From Bacillota bacterium (lineage in GTDB: Bacteria; Bacillota; Sulfobacillia; Sulfobacillales; Sulfobacillaceae): a DNA stretch of 64,000 nucleotides. The notes beneath the pieces were generated by a model. The model did not search any database. It was not told where the DNA came from and saw only the letters and a list, made by a program, of their open reading frames with translations. This document shows positions 26,861-35,377 of the stretch, one piece after another (within the stretch, counting starts at the first letter, position 1; the number at the start of each line of letters is the position of its first letter). Location of the stretch: NCBI GenBank assembly GCA_026627065.1, contig JAPNUO010000002.1:124001-188000 (forward strand). The letters run 5' to 3'. The position numbers and the translations under genes were made by a program.

Positions 26861-28147
26861 ATGGCCATTGAAGTCGTCACAATGCCGCAGCTGGGCGAGT
26901 CGGTGACCGAAGGCACCATCGGCGAGTGGCTGAAGAAGGTGGGCGATGCCGTCGAGAAGTACGAGTCGCTGCTGGAAGTGCAAACAGACAAGGTGAACGC
27001 CGAAGTGCCTTCACCGGTGAGCGGCATCGTGCAAAAAATTTTGGTGGAGCCAGGCACTACGGTCCCCATTGGCACGCCGATCTGCGAGATAGCGGTGGAA
27101 GGGGAAGCCGAAGCGCCCGCTCCGGCTGCCGCGGCCCCCGAAGCTCCCGCAGCGCCGGCGCCCGCACCGTCGGAAGCGCCGGCCCCGGCCGCTGGCAGCG
27201 TGGCGGAAGGACGCGGGCGCTACTCGCCCGCGGTGCGCCGGCTGGCCCAGGAGCACGGCATTGATCCGGCCGCGATTGCCGGCACTGGGGCTGGCGGACG
27301 GGTGACGCGGCGGGATATCGAGGCGGCTATTGCTGCTGCCTCCGCGGCCCCCCAGGCCCCAGCGCCTTCGCCCGCGGCGCCGACAGCGGCATCGGCACCC
27401 GCTGCCGCATCCGCGCCTGCCGTGGCCTCCGCCCCGGCGGTGATCGAAGACGTCGACACCGTGGAGCCGCTCACGCCGGTGCGAAAGGTCATTGCCGAGC
27501 GGATGGTTCGCTCCAAGCAAACCGTGCCCCACGCTTGGATTATGGTGGAAGTGGACGTGACCGGCCTGGTGGCGCTGCGCGAGCGCATCAAGGAGGAATT
27601 CAAGGCGCGGGAAGGCGTCTCCCTGACGTATCTCCCCTTTATGATGCGGGCGGTGGTGGAAGGACTCCGGGCGGTGCCCGTGATGAATGCGCAGTGGAAC
27701 GGCGACAGCGTGGTGCTGAAAAAGCGCATCAACCTGGGGATGGCGGCGGCCACCGATCGCGGGTTAGTGGTGCCGGTGGTCAAGGATGCCGATCAAAAGA
27801 ATATCGTGGGCTTGGCCAAGGCCACCCAGGACTTGGTGCAGCGCGCCCGGGCGGGCCGCCTCACCATGGACGATTTGTCCGGGGGTACCTTTACCGTGGA
27901 CAACACGGGGGCGGTGGGCACCATCCTGACCTATCCGGTGATCAACGCCCCGGAGGTGGGCATTGTCACCATGGAGTCCGTAGTCAAGCGGCCGGTGGTG
28001 GTGGATAATATGATTGCAGTGCGATCGATGGTGAACGTGTGCTTGTCGTTTGATCACCGAGTGGTCGACGGGGCCGACGCCGGCAAGTTCCTGCAGGTGG
28101 TGAAGAAGCACCTAGAAAGCATAGGACCCGAAACGTCAATCTATTAA
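26861..28147 (+). CDS. pdhC: Dihydrolipoamide acyltransferase (E2)
   Basis: Core acyltransferase of 428 residues. One N-terminal lipoyl domain carries Lys44 (VQTDKVNAEVPSP). An Ala/Pro-rich linker follows, then a peripheral-subunit-binding domain (YSPAVRRLAQEHGID, RVTRRDIEAAI). A second long Ala/Pro linker (APAAASAPAVASAPA) precedes the catalytic domain, which ends with SFDHRVVDGADAGKF, the HxxxDG active site. ATG 26861 is preferred since GGAGGTGA lies 8 nt upstream; the GTG at 26849 overlaps that site. Confidence 0.95.
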   Translation: MAIEVVTMPQLGESVTEGTIGEWLKKVGDAVEKYESLLEVQTDKVNAEVPSPVSGIVQKILVEPGTTVPIGTPICEIAVEGEAEAPAPAAAAPEAPAAPAPAPSEAPAPAAGSVAEGRGRYSPAVRRLAQEHGIDPAAIAGTGAGGRVTRRDIEAAIAAASAAPQAPAPSPAAPTAASAPAAASAPAVASAPAVIEDVDTVEPLTPVRKVIAERMVRSKQTVPHAWIMVEVDVTGLVALRERIKEEFKAREGVSLTYLPFMMRAVVEGLRAVPVMNAQWNGDSVVLKKRINLGMAAATDRGLVVPVVKDADQKNIVGLAKATQDLVQRARAGRLTMDDLSGGTFTVDNTGAVGTILTYPVINAPEVGIVTMESVVKRPVVVDNMIAVRSMVNVCLSFDHRVVDGADAGKFLQVVKKHLESIGPETSIY

Positions 28148-28184
28148 TAGGCTATGAATCGGAGAGCGAGGAAGGAGTCGAGAG

Positions 28185-29081
28185 ATGGAGCCACTTCCCG
28201 TTGTGCATCGGTCGCGGACTGCGCCTGGCCCTAAACCGCCGCCGTGGTTAAAGGTGAGGCTGACACAGGGAGCCAACTATCTGGCGATCAAAGACTTGAT
28301 GCGGTCGCAGACGCTGCACACCGTGTGCGAAGAGGCCCTGTGTCCCAACATTTACGAGTGCTGGGAAGCGCGGACAGCCACCTTCCTCATCCTGGGCGAC
28401 ATCTGCACCCGAAACTGCGGGTTCTGCGCCATTACTACTGGACGGCCCACCGGGCTGGACCGGGAGGAGCCCAAGCGGGTGGCGGAGACGACCAAAAATA
28501 TGGGGTTGAAGCACGTGGTGATCACGTCGGTGACCCGCGACGACCTGCCGGATGGCGGGGCCGAAATTTTTGTCGGCTGCATCGAAGAGATCCGAAAGAC
28601 CGTACCGGACTGCGGCATTGAGGTGCTGATCCCCGATTTGATGGGCAACTGGGAAGCGCTGAGCGCCATTGTGCGGGCCCATCCCGATATTTTAAACCAC
28701 AATACCGAGTCGGTGCCCCGCCTTTATCCCTGGGTGAGGCCCAAGGCGCAGTATGCGCGGACCATGGAACTCCTGCGCCGGGTCAAGGAGCAGGATCCCA
28801 CCATCATTACCAAATCCGGCATCATGGTAGGCCTTGGCGAAACCCGGGAAGAAATTCATCAGGTGTTTCTCGATCTCAGGGAAAACCAGGTGGACGTGCT
28901 GACGGTGGGCCAGTACCTCCGGCCGGATCAAAAGCACCTGCCGGTCGAAAAATATTACACGCCGGAAGAGTTCCTGGACCTCAAGCGGGAGGCGGAGGCG
29001 CTCGGGTTTCGGCATGTGGAGTCAGGCCCGCTGGTGCGGAGTTCGTACCACGCGGCCTCGCAAGTGGCTCGGGAGGGGTAA
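28185..29081 (+). CDS. lipA: Lipoyl synthase
   Basis: Radical-SAM enzyme of 298 residues that inserts two sulfurs into octanoyl groups on E2. The auxiliary [4Fe-4S] cluster ligands are C48, C53 and C59 (CEEALCPNIYEC); the radical-SAM ligands are C74, C78 and C81 (CTRNCGFC). The C-terminal VRSSYHA supplies the conserved Arg-Ser-Ser-Tyr. ATG 28185 follows GAAGGAG. It lies 37 nt after pdhC and 3 nt before lipB, so lipoate assembly is encoded in the same unit as its main target. Confidence 0.97.
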   Translation: MEPLPVVHRSRTAPGPKPPPWLKVRLTQGANYLAIKDLMRSQTLHTVCEEALCPNIYECWEARTATFLILGDICTRNCGFCAITTGRPTGLDREEPKRVAETTKNMGLKHVVITSVTRDDLPDGGAEIFVGCIEEIRKTVPDCGIEVLIPDLMGNWEALSAIVRAHPDILNHNTESVPRLYPWVRPKAQYARTMELLRRVKEQDPTIITKSGIMVGLGETREEIHQVFLDLRENQVDVLTVGQYLRPDQKHLPVEKYYTPEEFLDLKREAEALGFRHVESGPLVRSSYHAASQVAREG

Positions 29082-29084
29082 GCG

Positions 29085-29786
29085 GTGGCAGAGGCGCTGT
29101 TAGTCCACTTGGGGCGCATGCCCTACGCGGCGGCCTGGGACCTCCAGCGCCAGGTCAGCGAGCGGGTGCGCCGCCAGGAGTGGCCGGACACCGTGCTGAT
29201 GGTGGAGCACCCGCCGGTGTACACGGTAGGCCGTGCCGCCCACGGCTCGCTGGACAACCTTTTGTGGGACGAGGAGAAGCGGCGCCAGGAAGGCATTGAG
29301 CTCTTTATGGTGGACCGCGGGGGCGACATCACCTATCACGGCCCCGGCCAGATGGTGGGCTACCCGATTTTGGATTTGAACCGCCACGGGCGGGATTTGC
29401 ATCGCTACCTGCGCGACTTGGAGGAGGCGCTGATACGGGCGCTGGCGCGGTTTCACATCGAGGCCGGCCGCCTGCCTCCGCACACTGGCGTGTGGGTGGG
29501 CGAAGAAAAAATTGCCGCCATTGGCGTCAAAGCCAGTCACTGGATTACCCAGCACGGGTTTGCCCTCAACGTGGATCCGCGGCTGGAGCATTTTTCGGGC
29601 ATCATCCCCTGCGGCATCAACGACAAAGGGGTGACCTCCATGGCGCGGGTGCTGGGACGGCCTGTGAGCCTCAGCGAGGTGCAGCCGGCGGTGGAGGCGG
29701 CTCTCGCCGACGTCTTCGGTTTCGCCTGGGAGCGGGTGGCGCCCGACGACCTCGAACGCGTTGGGGCAAGGTTGCGCCAGGCCTAG
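29085..29786 (+). CDS. lipB: Octanoyl-(acyl-carrier protein):protein octanoyltransferase
   Basis: Transfers octanoyl from ACP to E2 lipoyl domains, the step before LipA. 233 residues. It shows RGGDITYHGPGQMVGYP and IAAIGVKASHWITQHGFALNV with the catalytic Lys, then IPCGI with the catalytic Cys. GTG 29085 follows GGGAGGGG. LipB is the E. coli-type route; many Firmicutes use LipM/LipL instead, which makes its presence informative about lineage. Confidence 0.95.
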   Translation: MAEALLVHLGRMPYAAAWDLQRQVSERVRRQEWPDTVLMVEHPPVYTVGRAAHGSLDNLLWDEEKRRQEGIELFMVDRGGDITYHGPGQMVGYPILDLNRHGRDLHRYLRDLEEALIRALARFHIEAGRLPPHTGVWVGEEKIAAIGVKASHWITQHGFALNVDPRLEHFSGIIPCGINDKGVTSMARVLGRPVSLSEVQPAVEAALADVFGFAWERVAPDDLERVGARLRQA

Positions 29787-29810
29787 CGGACGGGGCGAGG
29801 TGAGGAGCGC

Positions 29811-30518
29811 ATGACGAGGCATTCCGAGGCGAAGTTTCACACGCCGCGGGCGCGGTCCATCCGCGAGGTGGTGTTCGGCGTCAACGACGGCTTAGTCTCC
29901 ATCACCGGCATCATTGTGGGCGTCACCGCGTCCCGCATGTCGTCGCATCAGATCATCATCGCCGGCCTGGCGGCGGTCATGGCGGCGGCCATCTCCATGG
30001 GGCTGGGCCAGTACCTGGCGACGGTGGCGCAAAACGAGTATTTTCTGGCCGAGCGGCAGCGGGAGTACCGCGAGGTGGCGGAAATCCCTCAGGAAGAGCG
30101 GGCCGAGGTGGAACACATTTACCGGGCGCAAGGATTTAGCAACGCGGAGGTGGAAATCCTGACGCGCCATGTCACGGCGGATCCGGATCGCTGGGTGGAC
30201 TTCATGATGAAGGAAGAGCTCGGCATCTTGCTGGATTCCCTCGACAATCCGTGGACGACCTCCTTGGTGATGGCGGCGGCCGTCGTGGCGGGGGCGATAC
30301 CGCCCGTTCTCCCGTATCTCCTCATTCCCCGGGCAAGCCAAGCAGAAGCGTGGGCCATAGTCTTTGCCGTAATCGTCGCGTTTGGCCTCGGCGTGTTGAA
30401 GGCAAAGGTGGCGAAATCCTCATGGTGGAAAAGCGGCGTGCAATTTCTTCTGGTGACGGCGGCCGCGGTGGTGGTCGGCTTCTTCGGCGGTCGGCTGCTG
30501 GGCGCCCTGTTTGGCTAG
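29811..30518 (+). CDS. VIT1/CCC1-family Fe/Mn transporter
   Basis: Membrane protein of 235 residues. The first helix pair holds REVVFGVNDGLVSITGIIVGV, the family hallmark, and AAISMGLGQYLATVAQNEYF closes helix 2. A long acidic cytoplasmic segment (QEERAEVEHIYRAQG) corresponds to the metal-binding domain, followed by three more helices. The family exports or stores Fe2+ and Mn2+ using protons. ATG 29811 has GAGGTGAGGAGCGC upstream. It probably lies in the same transcription unit as lipB. Confidence 0.9.
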   Translation: MTRHSEAKFHTPRARSIREVVFGVNDGLVSITGIIVGVTASRMSSHQIIIAGLAAVMAAAISMGLGQYLATVAQNEYFLAERQREYREVAEIPQEERAEVEHIYRAQGFSNAEVEILTRHVTADPDRWVDFMMKEELGILLDSLDNPWTTSLVMAAAVVAGAIPPVLPYLLIPRASQAEAWAIVFAVIVAFGLGVLKAKVAKSSWWKSGVQFLLVTAAAVVVGFFGGRLLGALFG

Positions 30519-30520
30519 CG

Positions 30521-30646
30521 CTGGCCGAGGAGGCGCTGTACTGCCGGTTGCTGGAGGACTTGGCCGCGGAGGAGGCCGAGGCCCAGGCGCCCTGGTTTGA
30601 CCCCGAGGCCCAGTGGATGGCGGCGCGCCAAGGAGACTCCTCATGA
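30521..30646 (+). CDS. Possible small acidic protein coupled to the oxidoreductase gene
   Basis: A short frame reads LAEEALYCRLLEDLAAEEAEAQ, in two helical heptad-like runs, then APWFDPEAQWMAARQGDSS, and stops with ATGA overlapping the next start. There is no ATG or GTG: a TTG at 30548, 13 nt after GAGGAGG, is the best candidate. Biased composition could be chance in GC-rich DNA. The upstream end given is where the protein-like sequence begins, not a proven start. Confidence 0.3.
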   Translation: MAEEALYCRLLEDLAAEEAEAQAPWFDPEAQWMAARQGDSS

Positions 30647-31719
30647 AGGGCAAGTTCTCGACGCGCCACTGGCGCCACGCGGTCTGGCTCGGCCTTTTGG
30701 TGCTGACGGGCTTTGCCCTCTTCCTCAGCAGCTGGCGGCGGGCGGTGGGGCCGTTTTTTGCCGCCGTGCAATGGATTCACATTGGCGGCGGCATTCTCTA
30801 CGGGATCGCCATCATTGGCTGGTCCCGCCTTTTTTATCCGTGGCGTCGGGAGCCCGACGGCCGCCTCGGCCCGGGCTACGCCCGCTGGGGCTATTTCATC
30901 CTTCTCATGCTGGTCGTCAGCGGAGCCGGCTTGTTGGTGGGGCCCTCCCCCACGCGCGCCATCGCCACAGTGCTGCACGGATTGTCGGCGCTGGCGCTGG
31001 TGGTGTGGGTGTTGTGGCACCTGCTGACCCGACTTCCGGTGCGGCGGCGGGTCAGCGGGGAATGGCACCTCTCGCGGCGGCGGGCGCTCCGGTGGCTGGT
31101 CAGCGCCATGGTGGCGGTGCCGGTCGTGATGGGGTTGCCCACGTTGCTCAAGATGTTGAGCGGCCGTCTGTTTGAGACCGGCAGCAACGACGGCGCACTG
31201 CCCGGCTTTGTCCCGTACACGGTGGTCGACGGCTACCCCCACATTCCCCGCGATCGCTGGCATCTTTGGGTGCACGGCCTCGACCGAGAGATTGACCTCA
31301 CGTGGGCGGAGTACAGCGCGCTGCCGCGGCGGACGGTGGTGATCAACTTCCGCTGCGTCACCGGTTGGGTGGTGCCCGACGTGTCCTTCGAAGGCGTCGA
31401 TCTGCTGGACTTCTTGCTGCAGCATGGATGGAACCCGGATGAGAAGCCCTGGGTGACCTTTTATTCCGGCGACGGGGTGTACACCGACACGTTGAACATC
31501 GCGGAGATTCGCGCCTGCCGCCCCTTGCTGGCCGACACCATCGACCATCGCCCGCTGCCCATTGCCCAGGGGTTTCCGGTGCGGCTGCTGGTGCCCAACA
31601 TGTACGGCTACAAATCGGTCAAGTGGCTGGTCGGCATGCGCGTGTCCAAGACCGCCGCACTCGGGTATTGGGAGCAGCGGGGATATCCGCAGGACGCCTT
31701 TTTTGGCTCCTACCTGTGA
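30643..31719 (+). CDS. Single-chain cytochrome b / molybdopterin oxidoreductase (YedYZ-like fusion)
   Basis: Protein of 358 residues. Residues 10-130 form four membrane helices with candidate haem ligands H46 (WIHIGGG), H112 (VLHGL) and H126 (LWHLL). A fifth hydrophobic stretch at 150-166 follows a LSRRRALRW segment. Residues about 190-358 are a sulfite-oxidase-type molybdopterin domain with its cofactor cysteine at C238 (FRCVTGW). It also has YGYKSVKWL, as in MsrP/YedY. In E. coli these roles are split between MsrP and MsrQ (YedY/YedZ). ATG 30643 follows AAGGAGAC. Likely role: quinone-linked reduction or oxidation outside the membrane, perhaps methionine-sulfoxide repair. Confidence 0.85.
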   Translation: MKGKFSTRHWRHAVWLGLLVLTGFALFLSSWRRAVGPFFAAVQWIHIGGGILYGIAIIGWSRLFYPWRREPDGRLGPGYARWGYFILLMLVVSGAGLLVGPSPTRAIATVLHGLSALALVVWVLWHLLTRLPVRRRVSGEWHLSRRRALRWLVSAMVAVPVVMGLPTLLKMLSGRLFETGSNDGALPGFVPYTVVDGYPHIPRDRWHLWVHGLDREIDLTWAEYSALPRRTVVINFRCVTGWVVPDVSFEGVDLLDFLLQHGWNPDEKPWVTFYSGDGVYTDTLNIAEIRACRPLLADTIDHRPLPIAQGFPVRLLVPNMYGYKSVKWLVGMRVSKTAALGYWEQRGYPQDAFFGSYL

Positions 31720-31731
31720 GGCGCGGGCCTT

Positions 31732-33819
31732 CTACGGCAGCGTCGCCCGGTAAATGTCGGCGGCGGTGGGGTGGCCGTCGTGGCCGAGGCCCGGATTGGC
31801 CCGGCCGCCAGGCGGCGCGCCGCAACCTGGGCTGACCTCGGTGGGCGCGTGGCCGCGGATAAAGACCTCGGGGTAGCTGGCGCAGCATCCGTTGGCCAAA
31901 AGACCGGTGCGGGTGCACACGCTGCGGGTCACGATGCCGCTGGGGCGCGCGAAGGGCACCATGGGATCGTGAGCGAGGGCGTCTGCCATGAAATGGGCCC
32001 AAATGGGACCGGCGCCCCGGTCTCCGGTCAACCCTACCGGGGTGTCGTTGTCATTGCCGACCCAGACGGCGGCGGCGAGCTGGGGGGTGAAGCCGACCAG
32101 CCAGCTGTCGCGCTGTTGGGACGAGGTGCCCGTTTTGGCGGCGGCCGGCCGGCCCCCGAGAATGGGCTCGAGATCGTGGGCGGTGCCGCTGGAGGACAGC
32201 AGCGGGGCGTGAAACAAGTCCTGCACGACATAGGCCACCTGCGGGGTAATGACCCGGGTCAGGTGGGGCGCCGCTTGATACAGCACCCGCCCGCTGGCGT
32301 CCTCGACTTTCAACACGCCGAGCGGGTCCACGCGATACCCGCCATTGGCCAAGGGGGCGACCGCCCGCGCCATTTCGAAAGGAGTCACCGACGACGAGCC
32401 TAAGGCGGTCGTGAGGTTGTCGGCCAAGGGGCTCGTAATCCCCATCGCGTGGGCCATGGCGATCATAGCCGGAGGACCGACCGTGTCCATCCATTTCAGC
32501 GCGACAATGTTGTCGGACATGGCGATGGCGCGGCGAATCGTCAGGGGGCCGTTATACACATAGCCGTAGTTATGGGGCACGTACCACCGGCCGTGGCCGG
32601 CCGGGAAGCGCACGGGGGCGGAAACCTTGACGGCCGACGTGGAATAGCCGTCGTTGATGACCGTGGTGTAAAGAAAGTACTTCATCGCCGATCCCGGCTG
32701 CCGCGCCGCGTACAGCGCCCGGTTGAAGGTAGAGTTGGTGTAGTCGTCGCTGCCGACCAGCGCCTTCACGTAGCCGTTTCGCGGATCGATGGCGACCAGC
32801 GCGGTTTGGGGTTCGTAGACGCCGTGCACCTTGCCGTTGACGGGGGCGTAGTCGGCGACGACGCGCTGGGCAATTTGTTGCATGGGCCAGCTCATCGTGG
32901 TCACAATGCGGTAACCGCCAGTCGCGAGGTGCTGGGCCACGCTGGGCGCGACTTGGCTGAGTTCCTGGGCGACGAACTGGGTAAAGAAAGGAGCGCGGTC
33001 GCCAATGGGGGTGGCGGCGTTCAGCCCCAGCGGGGCGGCTTCGGCGCGCCGTGCTTCGGCGGCGGAGATGTAGTGCAGCTTCGCCATCTCGCTCAGGACC
33101 AGATTGCGGCGCCGCCAGGCCGCGCCTGGGTGCACCAGCGGGTCGTAGAAGCTCGGGGCGTTCACCAATCCCGCCAGCAGGGCCGCTTCGGGCAGCGTGA
33201 GGGTCTTCGCCCCGTGGCCGAAATATCGCTCCGAAGCGGCCTCGACGCCGTAGGCCCCTTCGCCGAAGTAGACGTCGTTGAGGTACATGGCTAAGATTTC
33301 CGGCTTGGTGTAAATGGCAGAGAGCTTTAAGGAAATGAAGAGTTCCAGGAGTTTGCGCCGAAACGTGCGCCGATCCGACAGGTAGAGGTTTTTGGCCAGC
33401 TGCTGGGTAATGGTGCTGCCGCCCTGCAAAATTTGGTGGTGCCGGAGGTCGGTGACCGCGGCCCGCAGAATACCCACCGGATCCAATGCCGGCTCCACCC
33501 AAAAGGTGTTGTCCTCAATGGCCACCAGCGCATTCTGCATCACTGGGGGAATGGATGACGCGCTGATGGGCATGCGATTCACGGTGCCGTACAAGACACT
33601 CACCAGGCGGCCTTGTTGGTCGTAAATGGTGGTGTCTGCGGGAAGGCTGGGGGGCGGGAGAAAAATCCAGGCCGCTGGCGCCAAAATGGCCCCCACCGCC
33701 GCGACGAGAACCGGCAGGCTGACAAAGGCGCCGGTATCGGCCAACTTCTGCAGCAGGCGCTGCCCGAGGGAAGCCCTGGGGCCGTGTTGCCGCTGATGCC
33801 GTCCCCGCCGCTGACTCAC
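31732..33819 (-). CDS. Class A penicillin-binding protein (PBP1a type)
   Basis: Bifunctional peptidoglycan synthase of 695 residues. A cytoplasmic basic tail and one membrane helix (residues 33-55) precede a GT51 domain: AIEDNTFW supplies the catalytic Glu at about 102, and GGSTITQQLAKNLYL follows. The transpeptidase domain has SAMK (Ser about 377), SDN (MSDNIV) and KTGTS (about 562). The usual EDxxFxxH histidine is replaced here. GTG 33819 follows AAGGAGG. It converges on the oxidoreductase gene with 12 nt between. Confidence 0.95.
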   Translation of the reverse strand: MSQRRGRHQRQHGPRASLGQRLLQKLADTGAFVSLPVLVAAVGAILAPAAWIFLPPPSLPADTTIYDQQGRLVSVLYGTVNRMPISASSIPPVMQNALVAIEDNTFWVEPALDPVGILRAAVTDLRHHQILQGGSTITQQLAKNLYLSDRRTFRRKLLELFISLKLSAIYTKPEILAMYLNDVYFGEGAYGVEAASERYFGHGAKTLTLPEAALLAGLVNAPSFYDPLVHPGAAWRRRNLVLSEMAKLHYISAAEARRAEAAPLGLNAATPIGDRAPFFTQFVAQELSQVAPSVAQHLATGGYRIVTTMSWPMQQIAQRVVADYAPVNGKVHGVYEPQTALVAIDPRNGYVKALVGSDDYTNSTFNRALYAARQPGSAMKYFLYTTVINDGYSTSAVKVSAPVRFPAGHGRWYVPHNYGYVYNGPLTIRRAIAMSDNIVALKWMDTVGPPAMIAMAHAMGITSPLADNLTTALGSSSVTPFEMARAVAPLANGGYRVDPLGVLKVEDASGRVLYQAAPHLTRVITPQVAYVVQDLFHAPLLSSSGTAHDLEPILGGRPAAAKTGTSSQQRDSWLVGFTPQLAAAVWVGNDNDTPVGLTGDRGAGPIWAHFMADALAHDPMVPFARPSGIVTRSVCTRTGLLANGCCASYPEVFIRGHAPTEVSPGCGAPPGGRANPGLGHDGHPTAADIYRATLP

Positions 33820-33929
33820 CGTGGTGCCTCCTTCCTCTCGCCGGTTATTATGAAAGAGTCAGCGGAACCCTAACCTGTCAATTCCCGACAGGGCTGGCAA
33901 ACGGAACGCCGGCGCTTTCCCCGAAGAAT

Positions 33930-33958
33930 TTCGCCGAGGGGGTGCGCTCTGCTATAAT
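33930..33958 (+). promoter_or_regulatory. Probable extended -10 promoter of the polyamine operon
   Basis: TGCTATAAT at 33950-33958 is a perfect extended -10. TTCGCC, 17 nt upstream, is a poor -35, as is usual for extended -10 promoters. It lies 112 nt ahead of the arginine decarboxylase start. The leader includes a hairpin, GACGGC CTTC GCCGTC, at 33991-34006. Confidence 0.65.
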
Positions 33959-34070
33959 AGCCAAGACTATCCCGATTATGTCGCGCAATCGACGGCCTTC
34001 GCCGTCTTGTGGTGGAGGAGGCCTGGACCGAGTCAGGTGACGACTTCAACGGGCAAAAGGAGGCACTCGC

Positions 34071-34532
34071 GTGTTACCCATGTTGCGCAAGTTTACGGTG
34101 GTGGCAGGAGCGGCCGAGGGCCCCACGCGCCTCAACGCCTTCGACAACGCGTTGCTCCGCGCCGGCATCGGCAACGTCAATTTAGTTCGCATTAGCTCCA
34201 TCCTGCCTGCCCACGCGGTGGAGGAGCCGATCCTCAAGGTCGAGCCGGGAAGCCTCGTGCCAACCGCTTACGGCACCATTATTGCCGAGGATCGCGGCGC
34301 CCTCATTGCCGCCGCGGTGGCCGTCGGCATCGGGGCCCCCGACGAATACGGGGTCATCATGGAGTTTTCCGGCCACTGCAGTGAAAGGGAGGCGGCCGAA
34401 ACGGTGGAGCGCATGGCGGCGGAAGCCTTCCGCGCGCGCGGGCGCACCCTGGAGCGCGTCATCGTGAAGGCGGCGGAGCATCGGGTAGAGACCATCGGCT
34501 GCGCGTTTGCTGCCGTGGCGCTCTGGGATTAA
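34071..34532 (+). CDS. Pyruvoyl-dependent arginine decarboxylase
   Basis: Converts arginine to agmatine using a self-made pyruvoyl cofactor. 153 residues, the usual length. The proenzyme cleavage site reads RISSILP near residue 42, where chain breakage between the serines leaves pyruvoyl on the alpha chain. Family motifs KFTVVAGAAEGPTRLNAFD and EYGVIMEFSGHCS are present. GTG 34071 follows AAAGGAGG at 7 nt. It is first in an operon with an aminopropyltransferase and an agmatinase; no S-adenosylmethionine decarboxylase is in the window. Confidence 0.93.
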   Translation: MLPMLRKFTVVAGAAEGPTRLNAFDNALLRAGIGNVNLVRISSILPAHAVEEPILKVEPGSLVPTAYGTIIAEDRGALIAAAVAVGIGAPDEYGVIMEFSGHCSEREAAETVERMAAEAFRARGRTLERVIVKAAEHRVETIGCAFAAVALWD

Positions 34533-34546
34533 GCGGGGGTGCGCGG

Positions 34547-35377
34547 ATGGCCAAACAAGAAACCTGGTTTACCGAGTACCAAACCGATGCCTTGAGTCTG
34601 GGCCTGCGAATTCGCCAGATTCTGTTGGCGGAAGAGACGCCCTACCAACACCTCTTGGTCGCGGAAACCGAGACCTACGGCCGCCTTTTGGCGCTGGATG
34701 GGGCGATTCAGACCACCCTCCAGGACGAGTTCGTCTATCACGAAATGATTACCCACGTGCCGCTCTTCATGCTAGACGCTCCCAAAAAGGTGGCGGTGAT
34801 TGGGGGAGGCGACGGGGGCTCGATTCGGGAAATTTTAAAGCACGCCAGCGTCGAGGAGGCGCATCTGGTGGAAATCGATGCCCGGGTGGTGGAAGCCGCG
34901 CGCCGCTTTTTCCCGGAGCTCTCCAGCGCGCTGGACGATTCGCGGGCTCACGTGCACATCGAAAACGGCATTGACTGGGTCAAAACGGCCCGCGCGTTTG
35001 ACGTGATTATTGTCGATTCGACCGATCCCATTGGCGCGGCCGCCGGGCTGTTTGAGCCCGCCTTTTACCAAAGCATTGCCGCCGCCCTAAAGCCTGACGG
35101 CATTTTGGTGGCCCAGTCGGAGTCGCCCTTCTTGCACCAGGGACTCATTCAACAGATGATTCGGGGCATGAAGACCGCCTTTGAGGTCGTGCGGCCCTAT
35201 GTGGCCCCGGTGCCCACCTACCCAAGCGGCTACTGGAGCTTTCTCATGGCGTCCCACCGCCCGCTGACGCCGTCGCCCCGCTGCCGCAGCGAAGCGATCA
35301 GCACCCGGTATTGGACGCCGGAGATGCAGTCGGCGGCGTTTGTGCTGCCGCGGTTTTTGGAGGAGCTCGTGACATGA
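34547..35377 (+). CDS. speE: Spermidine synthase (polyamine aminopropyltransferase)
   Basis: Protein of 276 residues that moves the aminopropyl group of decarboxylated SAM to putrescine or agmatine. It has WFTEYQTDALSLGLRI at the N-terminus, TLQDEFVYHEMITHVPL, the nucleotide motif VIGGGDGGSIREILKH, and DVIIVDSTDPIG with the catalytic Asp. Because agmatine is the first product of this operon, agmatine aminopropylation followed by the agmatinase-like enzyme is possible, as described in some thermophiles. It overlaps the next gene by ATGA. Confidence 0.94.
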   Translation: MAKQETWFTEYQTDALSLGLRIRQILLAEETPYQHLLVAETETYGRLLALDGAIQTTLQDEFVYHEMITHVPLFMLDAPKKVAVIGGGDGGSIREILKHASVEEAHLVEIDARVVEAARRFFPELSSALDDSRAHVHIENGIDWVKTARAFDVIIVDSTDPIGAAAGLFEPAFYQSIAAALKPDGILVAQSESPFLHQGLIQQMIRGMKTAFEVVRPYVAPVPTYPSGYWSFLMASHRPLTPSPRCRSEAISTRYWTPEMQSAAFVLPRFLEELVT

